Positions 57,225 through 64,000 of a stretch of DNA of 64,000 bases are shown here, piece after piece (position 1 is the stretch's first letter; each line of letters begins with the position of its first letter). The notes under the pieces were generated by a model. It worked only from the letters and a program-made list of their open reading frames with translations, had not been told where the DNA came from and ran no database searches. The stretch lies in contig CAMBEK010000002.1 of assembly GCA_945865565.1 (NCBI GenBank), forward strand, positions 239,644 to 303,643. The letters are read 5' to 3'. The position numbers were made by a program, and so were the translations under genes. The DNA comes from Pseudobacteriovorax antillogorgiicola. Lineage in GTDB: Bacteria; Bdellovibrionota_B; Oligoflexia; Oligoflexales; RGVZ01.

Positions 57225-58043
57225 TTGGCTTGCCCGCTGCCGCAGCGCTTCGAACATCAGAATTCCTGCCGCGACAGAAACATTCAGCGAATCGACTTTT
57301 CCGTGCATGGGAATCATGGCGGTGGCATCAGCGTGGTGCAGCCACCAATCGGTAAGTCCCCAGGCTTCGCCCCCCATGACAATGGCCGTGGGCCCGGTCA
57401 TGTCGACGGCATCGTGCGACTGGCTTTTTTCCGTCAAGGCCGCTGCGACGGTCCGGATTCCCCTGTTCCTGCATTCCGCCGCAAATTCTTCCGACGATTG
57501 ATTGATGACGGGAACGCGAAAGACGCAGCCTAAACTTGAGCGGATTGCGTTGGGATTCCACACGTCGACCTTGGCGTCCAAGGTGACCAGAGCTGTCGCT
57601 CCAGCGGCTTCTGCCGTGCGCAGCAAGCCGCCCAGGTTTCCTGGCTTTTCAACATTTTGCGCCGCCAGAATCAATGGCCTTGCAGAAGGCGTTATATCTT
57701 TCCAAGTCCACGTCCGCATTTTTACGGTCGCAATGAGCCCGTCGCGCCCTTCGCGAACGGCAGCCTTTTCAAAAGCCACGTCGCCCAGTTCAATCACTTG
57801 TTTGGCCGACTCGCTCAGGGACTTCATCTCCCTCATGGATTTTTCGCCATCGCCTGAAAATTCGCCCCGACAAAAATACAGGGTCTCGATGCCGTAACCA
57901 TTTGCCACGGCCATCTGAATTTCGCGCAAACCCTCAACCAGGCACAGGCCGGTCGCCTCGCGTTCCTTGCGGTCTCTCAGTGCGAGAAGGGCCTTCAATT
58001 TCGCATTTTGGGTGCTGGTGATTATTTCCGGACGGTCAGGCAC
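57213..58043 (-). CDS. TrmH/SpoU family RNA 2'-O-methyltransferase
   Basis: A 276-residue SpoU protein. Motifs: NVEKPGNLGGLLRTAEAAG, VMGGEAWGL and DSLNVSVAAGIL. The N-terminal L30e-like substrate domain is seen at LCLVEGLREI. The exact RNA target is unknown. GTG start, overlapping the preceding methyltransferase gene by 22 bases, so they form a two-gene operon. Confidence 0.82.
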   Translation of the reverse strand: MPDRPEIITSTQNAKLKALLALRDRKEREATGLCLVEGLREIQMAVANGYGIETLYFCRGEFSGDGEKSMREMKSLSESAKQVIELGDVAFEKAAVREGRDGLIATVKMRTWTWKDITPSARPLILAAQNVEKPGNLGGLLRTAEAAGATALVTLDAKVDVWNPNAIRSSLGCVFRVPVINQSSEEFAAECRNRGIRTVAAALTEKSQSHDAVDMTGPTAIVMGGEAWGLTDWWLHHADATAMIPMHGKVDSLNVSVAAGILMFEALRQRASQLPR

Positions 58044-58966
58044 ATGGCACCACTGGGCAACAGGCGATCGCCATTTGCGTTAATATTATTTCCTTCGCTA
58101 TTTTCGACAATGACCATTTCTTCGGCCAAGTGATCGCATTTGATTTTTGCCCTTGGGCGCAGCATGTCTTTAACAAGATTTTTCAGGGCCAGCGGCGTGT
58201 AGCCGTTTGAATGGGCGCACAGCATGATAAATGAAAAATCTTCGGCCAGAATTTTTTCAAGGTCATCCAAAAGCGGCGACAGGTGATCTTCAATTTGCCA
58301 GATCTCGCCCTTTACCCCGCGTCCATAAGTCGGCGGGTCTAAAATAATTCCGTGATACTTCGTTCCGCGTCTGACTTCGCGCTGCACAAATTTCCGGACG
58401 TCGTCGACGATCCAGCGGATTGGTTTGTCTGCCAGCTTTGAAACTTCGGCATTTTCCCGCGCCCAGGCCACGCTCGTCTTCGACGCATCGACGTGGACCA
58501 CGTGGGCCCCACCGCGGGCGCAAGCCAAAGTCGACCCGCCGGTGTAGGCAAACAGGTTTAGCACCTGAAATCCTTCAGAGCCTTGCCCCTCCCCGGATTT
58601 CCTGACGAGATCCTTGCCGCCTTCGACCAGTTCCACCAGGCGCGGCCAGTTGCGGTCTTGTTCAGCGAAAATCCCCAAATGTCCGAAGTCGGTCAACTTG
58701 ACGTTCAAAGTCACTGGCCCGCAGGGCAGTTCCCAACTCCCGGGCAACTTCCGGTTGTGGACGGTCCACTTGCCATCGCCGCCCTTGAACCGCTCAAAGC
58801 TCGCATCCACCCTTAGCCATTCAGTATCGGGCAGCCTCGGTCGCCAAACCGCCTGCGCCGCCGGTCTGGCAATCCGCCAGGGTCCGACCTGTTCAAGTTT
58901 CATGAAATTGCCGCAATCCAGCAATTTATAAGCATTTTCCGGTTTATGATGGATTTTGTGTTCCAA
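58022..58966 (-). CDS. class I SAM-dependent methyltransferase (RlmI/RlmK-like)
   Basis: A 314-residue methyltransferase. The SAM motif is VLNLFAYTGGSTLACA and the catalytic-site motif is LDPPTYGRG. The N-terminal YKLLDCGNFMKLEQVGPWRI matches the family, which supports the TTG start at 58966; ATG at 58903 would cut this part off. Probably an rRNA modification enzyme. Divergent to the nitronate monooxygenase-like gene, with 128 bases between the two starts. Confidence 0.8.
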   Translation of the reverse strand: MEHKIHHKPENAYKLLDCGNFMKLEQVGPWRIARPAAQAVWRPRLPDTEWLRVDASFERFKGGDGKWTVHNRKLPGSWELPCGPVTLNVKLTDFGHLGIFAEQDRNWPRLVELVEGGKDLVRKSGEGQGSEGFQVLNLFAYTGGSTLACARGGAHVVHVDASKTSVAWARENAEVSKLADKPIRWIVDDVRKFVQREVRRGTKYHGIILDPPTYGRGVKGEIWQIEDHLSPLLDDLEKILAEDFSFIMLCAHSNGYTPLALKNLVKDMLRPRAKIKCDHLAEEMVIVENSEGNNINANGDRLLPSGAMCLTVRK

Positions 58967-59094
58967 GATTTTCTCTGCCCTTTTTTGGCCTTTAATTGGC
59001 GCATCTAAAGCGGTTTGTTTATTATCGCATAGACCATCGGGCTGCGACCATTTTATGCCTATTTCATTGGTTTCTATTGCGAGGATTTCCGACG

Positions 59095-60057
59095 ATGACT
59101 GTTACCCCTTCGTCTCCGGGCGCGCTCACCAGACTTTTCGGCACACGCCTGCCCGTTGTCCAGGCTGGAATGGTCTGGGTTTCCGGGGGAAAACTCGCCG
59201 CCGCCGCCAGCAATGCTGGCGCTCTTGGCCTTGTCGGAGCCGGCTCCATGAAACCCGACCTCCTGAAACATCACCTTGAATTGGCGAAGTCCCTGACCTC
59301 AAAGCCCTTTGGAATTAACTTGCCGCTGCTCTATTCGGGCATCGACGAACAGGTCAAGGTCGCCCTCGATGCCGGAGTGCGTATCTTTTTCACGTCCGCC
59401 GGCAGCCCTAAAAAACTGACCGCCTTTCTGAAAAGCCACGGCTGCACAGTGGTCCACGTCACGTCTTCGCCGGACCTCGCCAAAAAATGCGAAGACGCCG
59501 GCTGCGACGCCGTGGTTGCCGAGGGATTCGAGGCCGGTGGTCACAATGGCCGCGATGAAATCACGACCCTCGTCTTGATCCCCCAAGTGGTCGACGCCGT
59601 AAAAATCCCAGTCATCGCCGCTGGTGGTATCGCCGACGGGCGCGCCATTGCCGCTGCTCTGGCCCTGGGTGCCTCTGGCGTCCAGATTGGGACGCGCTTT
59701 GCCGCCACCGTCGAATCCAGTGCCCACGACAACTTCAAAAACGCCATCATCAATTCCAAACCTGATTCCACTTTTTTAATGATGAAGCAGCTCGTCCCTG
59801 TTCGCCTTTTGAAGAATACTTTTTACGAAGAAATCAAAGCCCTCGAGGCCCGCTGCGCCCCGTCCGAGGAAATTGCGGCCCACCTGGGCAAAGGCCGCGC
59901 CAAATCCGGCATGCTGGATGGTGACTTGACCAACGGCGAACTTGAAATTGGCCAGGTTTGTGCCGCCGTCCGCGACATTCCAAGTTGCGCAGAGCTTGTC
60001 GCCCGCCTTGAAAAAGAATATTCAGCTGCTGTGGCTCATTTGCACCCGAAACTCTAG
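59095..60057 (+). CDS. nitronate monooxygenase / FabK-like enzyme
   Basis: A 320-residue TIM-barrel flavoprotein. GALGLVGAGSM, EGFEAGGHNGRDE and VIAAGGIADGRAIAAALALGA, then GVQIGTRF, are shared by nitronate monooxygenases and the enoyl-ACP reductase FabK. These cannot be separated reliably here. ATG at 59095 has GAGGA nine bases upstream. The next gene encodes a flavin/NAD reductase, which may supply electrons. Confidence 0.8.
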   Translation: MTVTPSSPGALTRLFGTRLPVVQAGMVWVSGGKLAAAASNAGALGLVGAGSMKPDLLKHHLELAKSLTSKPFGINLPLLYSGIDEQVKVALDAGVRIFFTSAGSPKKLTAFLKSHGCTVVHVTSSPDLAKKCEDAGCDAVVAEGFEAGGHNGRDEITTLVLIPQVVDAVKIPVIAAGGIADGRAIAAALALGASGVQIGTRFAATVESSAHDNFKNAIINSKPDSTFLMMKQLVPVRLLKNTFYEEIKALEARCAPSEEIAAHLGKGRAKSGMLDGDLTNGELEIGQVCAAVRDIPSCAELVARLEKEYSAAVAHLHPKL

Positions 60058-60070
60058 GTCAGGAATTGCC

Positions 60071-60865
60071 ATGACAACCGATGTGGTCAATATTTTCGCC
60101 CCAACACCCGACCGCCGCGTAAAGCGCGGGTGGATGAACCTTCGCGTGGCTCAAGTCATCCACGAGACTCCCGACACCGACACTTTTTTGATGGTGGATG
60201 CCGAAGAGAACAAGCGTGCCTTTGATTATATTGCAGGACAATATTTGACGTTCCGTTTCGACGAAGTGGCCGATAAGCCCGTCGTCCGCAGTTACACGAT
60301 GTCCTCATCGCCGTGCCAGCCCGATACGGTCGCCTTCACCGTCAAGCGAGTGGAAAAGGGCCTGATCAGCAACTGGCTTTGCGACAACGTCCGCGCCGGA
60401 TCCATCCTGCGCGCCCGCGGCCCCATCGGCCGCTTCTGTTACGATCCAGCCCACGACAAGAAACACTTGTTCATGATTGCCGCCGGCAGTGGCGTGACTC
60501 CCTTCGTCAGCATCATGCGCGAGCACGCAAACACGCTGGGCAAAAAAGGATCTCCCGAAAAGATGACCCTTCTTGTCTCTTACCGGTCCACAAAGGACTT
60601 GATCTGCTGGGAAGATTTGAATGCGCTGCGTTCTGTCCCAGGCTGCCGCGTCATCGTCAGCCTGTCTCGCGAACACGCCGAGAAGGAAGGTTTCCTTTAC
60701 GGCCGCATCAACGAGTCGATGCTGGCCGATACGATTGCCGGCGACTACGCCGACGTCACATTTATGTCCTGCGGCCCACAGGAAATGATGGACCTCGGCC
60801 GCAACCATGCCATCTCAAAAGGCGTCGCGCCCGAGCAATTCAAAACCGAGTCGTTCGAGTCGTGA
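60071..60865 (+). CDS. ferredoxin-NADP reductase-like oxidoreductase
   Basis: A 264-residue FNR-type flavoprotein. The FAD motif is RSYTMSSSP, and the NAD(P)-binding GSGVTPFVSI follows; the C-terminal CGPQEMMD is typical. The ferredoxin domain found in related Hcr or PaaE proteins is absent, so it needs an external partner. ATG at 60071 has AGGA upstream. 13 bases after the nitronate monooxygenase-like gene, so probably co-transcribed. Confidence 0.85.
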   Translation: MTTDVVNIFAPTPDRRVKRGWMNLRVAQVIHETPDTDTFLMVDAEENKRAFDYIAGQYLTFRFDEVADKPVVRSYTMSSSPCQPDTVAFTVKRVEKGLISNWLCDNVRAGSILRARGPIGRFCYDPAHDKKHLFMIAAGSGVTPFVSIMREHANTLGKKGSPEKMTLLVSYRSTKDLICWEDLNALRSVPGCRVIVSLSREHAEKEGFLYGRINESMLADTIAGDYADVTFMSCGPQEMMDLGRNHAISKGVAPEQFKTESFES

Positions 60866-60872
60866 GGGTAGC

Positions 60873-63356
60873 TTATGGCGGGGTAACTGCCATGAAGCCG
60901 AGTCCGTACGAAGTCTCGGACTTCTTGGTCCATACGATCGGGATTTTAACTTCCGGGGTCGTCAATACCTCGGGAAGTGTCGGGAACGTGTAGCTATCGG
61001 TCCCTGATGCCGTGGCTCCCGTGGTCGCGTTGCCCCAGGTCCAAGAAATTCCGCCGGTGGCATATGCTGCCGTCCTGAAAACAATTTCATTTGCACGCAG
61101 CCATGTGATCAGTAATTTATCGCCAGCTGTGGATGACGAAACAGAGATTTGAGAGGAACCGGTGTTGACGTTCGTATCTGATTCCAGCGCGAATGAAGTC
61201 ACCCAAGAGAGGTTACTCCTATAAAAATGATTCATTCGGGGGAGTCCGCCGTCGGTTGGAATATACGCCAGCCGGACGGCAATGTTATCGGACGCGACTG
61301 AAAAACTTGATACTGAGGTGTTTTCAGTAGCCGGAAAGGGCTTTTCTACCCAAGAGGGCTCCGCCCCTTGGGTGCTGGGTGTCACAAAAACATAACTTTT
61401 TAGCGTGCCGCCAATAGTGGCCAACGCCATCGCGGAACTTGCTTGTGAGACAAGTGCGAATTGGTCGACGGCGGAGCTTCCACTGTAAATACTCACGGGA
61501 TTATCGAATGCAATCGTGGAGCCGGTGAGGACTGAGGAAGTTGATTTTGTGGTTTTCAAAGTGGTCAAAGTGGTCCCCGATAAACTGACCTCCGCGCCAC
61601 CCACACAGAGATCGCCATTGTTCAGGATCGTCATGGCAACCCTCTTGAATTCGGAGCCTTGGCTTGCACTTATCGCAACGGCGGCAGCTGATGTAGAATC
61701 CCAGTTAATCGTTGGGCTGTTTTCGTTTGACGTGATCGTACCGCGCCGGACGCCGATTCCATTGTTGGTGTCGATGAACGCGATCAGGACGTAGTTGCCA
61801 CGGGAACTGACTGTGAATCGCGGCGAACTGACTGACGGAACTGTTCCCACAAGTGTGATTGTTGACGTCGTCTGGCCCGCGTTTGTTGTGGTGGAATAGT
61901 AGCCGTAATTGACCGAAGCGGCACCAGTTGAGAGTTCCTCGTACCAGAAGACCCAGTGCTTGGCGCTCGCTGCATCATAGAAAGATTTTCTTTCTGGTGA
62001 CTGCGAAGTCATATGCGGTGTGCCCGTGAGAGAACCATATGAGGGGGAGGACCCGTAAGTGTACGTTGCAGTGATGGGTGCTGACTTGTTGCCGGCATAA
62101 TCGCACGCGATGGCCGCGATTGTGGTCGTGATAGCGGTATTAATAGTGATGGTTCCACCGGAGTCGATGTCTGTGCCGGAAGAACAGTCCTCGGGTGACG
62201 AGGCAGTGGTCCCCTGCACCATATTGTAACGAATTTTGAAAAATGTCGGATCCGAGGTGTCGTTTTTGGTCGCTGTAATATCGAAGGGCGTCGCACTGAA
62301 CGAAGTGGCTGACGCTGACAAGGTCGGAACGCCCGGGGCTGTGTTGTCATAAGTAAATACCTGCGTCGCTATTGAGGAGGCGTTCCCGGCTAAGTCGCAC
62401 GCGATGACTTTGAGCGTCCTGTTGGCTCCGGTTTGAATCTCTGCGGTGCCCGTCTGCGAGGCAATCAAATCTGAACTCACGCAAGTGGGAGCCACGCCGT
62501 TCAGGGTATAACGCAGGTCCTTGAAGTTTGTGTCGAGAACTGTGTTGGGCTGGTTGATCGTCGCCGAAATCTGGGCGTTGAAATACCCTGAGTTCGCAGG
62601 GCTATTGATCGTGGGGACGTTCGGGACTGTCGTGTCAATGGTCCGCTCGGTCGTGATCGGTGTGAATGCTAATGCGAGGGTGTTGCCTGCCGCGTCACCC
62701 ATCGTAGCGTTGTTCACCAGCGCGAGTGTTGAACCCGCAGGAGTCGAAACAGGGCCGGTGTCGCCACTTACCGTCGTGTAACCGAAGACCAGCGACGCAG
62801 TTCCCGAACCCCGGCGATAGGTCGCGGTCCTTGAGGTGTCGCCGATCTTGATGCCCATTGTGGGAGTGCCGGTGACCGTGATCGGCTCGGATGTGGTTAC
62901 GGTGAACTCAAGAACGGTGTCTGCGCCGGCCGCGCCGGTTCCGGATGGCGCTGTCAGACTGACTCCCGTGATGTTCAGAGCCGTGGAGTCGATATCTTCC
63001 ACCACGAAGGGCCCTTTGGCCGTGATGAAGCAGTTTTGCTGGCCGGCGGCCTGACAGCTCGGGATCACTTCGGAAGTCAATTTTCCGACGCATCCACTGG
63101 TTGAGGTGCCCGTTCCACGCCGGACCTGTCCCGTCAGGGAATCGATGAATTCCACATCAGCGCAAACGAGGCTCGTGTTGGATCCATCCGCCACGACGAT
63201 CGTGGCATTCCGGTCCGGGACGTTGACAAAGAAATTCCCGCGGTTGCCACTTTGGGCGAGGGCAATGGTCGAGAATGCCCAACACGCGATCGCGGCCGCG
63301 GTGGTCGTGATGCCACGGAACTGGGTGATGGGATGATTTTGGAGTGTAGGTCCCAC
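60873..63356 (-). CDS. large secreted Ig-like repeat protein
   Basis: An 827-residue exported protein, rich in Ser and Thr. Signal peptide cut near LAQ-SGN. Then come beta-rich domains: around 125-235 (TVTTSEPITVTGTPTMGIKI, then GSGTASLVFGY) of a bacterial Ig-like type, followed by domains with DITATKNDTSD and CDYAGN patterns similar to chitobiase/sialidase-type Ig folds, and a larger beta domain at the end. It is likely a surface or extracellular protein for adhesion or binding. GTG at 63356 has GAGGT upstream. Confidence 0.7.
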   Translation of the reverse strand: MGPTLQNHPITQFRGITTTAAAIACWAFSTIALAQSGNRGNFFVNVPDRNATIVVADGSNTSLVCADVEFIDSLTGQVRRGTGTSTSGCVGKLTSEVIPSCQAAGQQNCFITAKGPFVVEDIDSTALNITGVSLTAPSGTGAAGADTVLEFTVTTSEPITVTGTPTMGIKIGDTSRTATYRRGSGTASLVFGYTTVSGDTGPVSTPAGSTLALVNNATMGDAAGNTLALAFTPITTERTIDTTVPNVPTINSPANSGYFNAQISATINQPNTVLDTNFKDLRYTLNGVAPTCVSSDLIASQTGTAEIQTGANRTLKVIACDLAGNASSIATQVFTYDNTAPGVPTLSASATSFSATPFDITATKNDTSDPTFFKIRYNMVQGTTASSPEDCSSGTDIDSGGTITINTAITTTIAAIACDYAGNKSAPITATYTYGSSPSYGSLTGTPHMTSQSPERKSFYDAASAKHWVFWYEELSTGAASVNYGYYSTTTNAGQTTSTITLVGTVPSVSSPRFTVSSRGNYVLIAFIDTNNGIGVRRGTITSNENSPTINWDSTSAAAVAISASQGSEFKRVAMTILNNGDLCVGGAEVSLSGTTLTTLKTTKSTSSVLTGSTIAFDNPVSIYSGSSAVDQFALVSQASSAMALATIGGTLKSYVFVTPSTQGAEPSWVEKPFPATENTSVSSFSVASDNIAVRLAYIPTDGGLPRMNHFYRSNLSWVTSFALESDTNVNTGSSQISVSSSTAGDKLLITWLRANEIVFRTAAYATGGISWTWGNATTGATASGTDSYTFPTLPEVLTTPEVKIPIVWTKKSETSYGLGFMAVTPP

Positions 63357-63359
63357 CGG

Positions 63360-64000
63360 TCACCTCGCTTTCGCGCGCTGGTTGGCGCCAAGGCGACAGT
63401 TTTCGACGGTCCCCGATGCGCATGTAGGTTCGGAGATTTTGGCCCCAACGCATGGAGGCATTCCCCCGCCGTTCGCGGGCCTTCCGTCCCAAACGACGAA
63501 GAAGGGCTGGCGCGCGCAGATATTTGCCGGGTTTCCTGAGACCACCAGCGCTCCGGTGACTGGTGACTGGGTCACGAAGATGTTGGTTTCCGTTCCGGGA
63601 GATCCATCCTGGCCAAGGCCGATGACGAACATGCCGCCTCCGCGGCCGGAAGTGGCGGCGGTTTTGGTGATGGCGATCAATTCTTCGGTGGTGGGCAGCT
63701 GAATTTCAACGGACTTGCCGTCGCTGGATTCTTTTAGGGCCAGTTTGCGGTCTTTGATAAAGGCTCTCATGCCAATCAGATTTTCGCCCGTGACAGTGAA
63801 TTTTCCGACAGGCATCACAACAAACGGACTGCGACCAGTGACCAACATTTTGGGCAGGTCCTTGACCTCGTTGTTGCGTCTGGGTGGCGCTTCGGCGGTG
63901 GGTTTGACCACGCGCTCGACGGGCTTCTCGACTTCTTCGCTGATTTGCACCAACCGGTAACTGCCCCAAGTCGACGTCTCGAACGTGGCATTGCCGTCCT
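63360..64000 (-). CDS. hypothetical protein, 5' partial at window edge
   Basis: The frame is open to the edge of the window, so the true start lies beyond position 64000. About 213 residues are visible, with a proline-rich and basic segment (VERVVKPTAEAPPRRNN) followed by beta-strand-like segments (VTGRSPFVVMPVGKFTVTG). The function is unknown. The stop lies three bases before the start of the Ig-like gene, so the two are probably one operon and may work together at the cell surface. Confidence 0.6.
   Translation of the reverse strand, partial: DGNATFETSTWGSYRLVQISEEVEKPVERVVKPTAEAPPRRNNEVKDLPKMLVTGRSPFVVMPVGKFTVTGENLIGMRAFIKDRKLALKESSDGKSVEIQLPTTEELIAITKTAATSGRGGGMFVIGLGQDGSPGTETNIFVTQSPVTGALVVSGNPANICARQPFFVVWDGRPANGGGMPPCVGAKISEPTCASGTVENCRLGANQRAKAR

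Noticed and set aside
1-64000. CRISPR arrays, insertion sequences and integrases
   Set aside because: No regularly spaced repeats, transposase motifs or attachment-site duplications were seen.

Overview
The window looks like chromosomal DNA of a Gram-negative bacterium with a moderate to high GC content. The best guess is a lineage once grouped with the Deltaproteobacteria, such as Bdellovibrionota or Oligoflexia. The support is indirect: an NtrX-like Fis-domain regulator sits next to an SpoU methyltransferase and the tRNA/tuf/secE/nusG block, there are lipid A type acyltransferase and lipoprotein signals, there are DUF1592/DUF1501/cytochrome c type genes, and start codons are often GTG or TTG. 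The affiliation is an inference, not a proof.

Layout. Positions 1-18014 hold the core translation and transcription block: regulator tail, rlmB-like methyltransferase, tRNA-Thr/Tyr/Gly/Thr, tuf, tRNA-Trp, secE, nusG, rplK-rplA-rplJ-rplL, rpoB, rpoC, rpsL, rpsG, an intrinsic terminator, and fusA. Everything here is on the plus strand and collinear with many bacteria, except that tuf lies upstream of secE rather than after fusA. Positions 18086-24830 carry a secreted protein of unknown function, tRNA-Val, a soluble transhydrogenase, a dienelactone hydrolase, a periplasmic thioredoxin-like protein, and a lipA / acyltransferase / membrane protein operon on the minus strand. Positions 24906-29639 are a tightly overlapped four-gene operon: an Rsm22-like methyltransferase followed by a DUF1592-like haem lipoprotein, a DUF1501-like secreted protein and a small cytochrome c lipoprotein.

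Positions 29719-41007 are mostly minus strand: RluA-type pseudouridine synthase, asparaginase II, a flavin monooxygenase, a partial complex I cluster (nuoCD-E-F-G-I), and a DUF2723 membrane protein. A lone receiver-domain response regulator lies on the other strand between them. Positions 41156-49639 are plus strand: aspS, a TPR-like protein, ridA, a membrane-anchored phage-tail-tube (gp19-like) protein overlapped with a lipoprotein, ffh and miaB. Positions 49672-60865 are a run of small operons: a DUF1573 protein, two small membrane proteins with a 56-residue DUF5522 gene, an AarF/UbiB-type kinase, SDR and FAD oxidoreductases, two RNA methyltransferases, and a nitronate monooxygenase/FabK-like enzyme with a flavin reductase. 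The window ends with two minus-strand genes for large secreted Ig-like or adhesin-like proteins, the last one cut by the window edge.

The points most worth a second look are the gp19-like/lipoprotein pair, which sits outside any visible phage or injection-system locus, the DUF1592/DUF1501/cytochrome trio, a set of mutually exclusive RNA pairings between rplL and rpoB, and a dispersed inverted repeat. No CRISPR array, IS element or prophage was seen.
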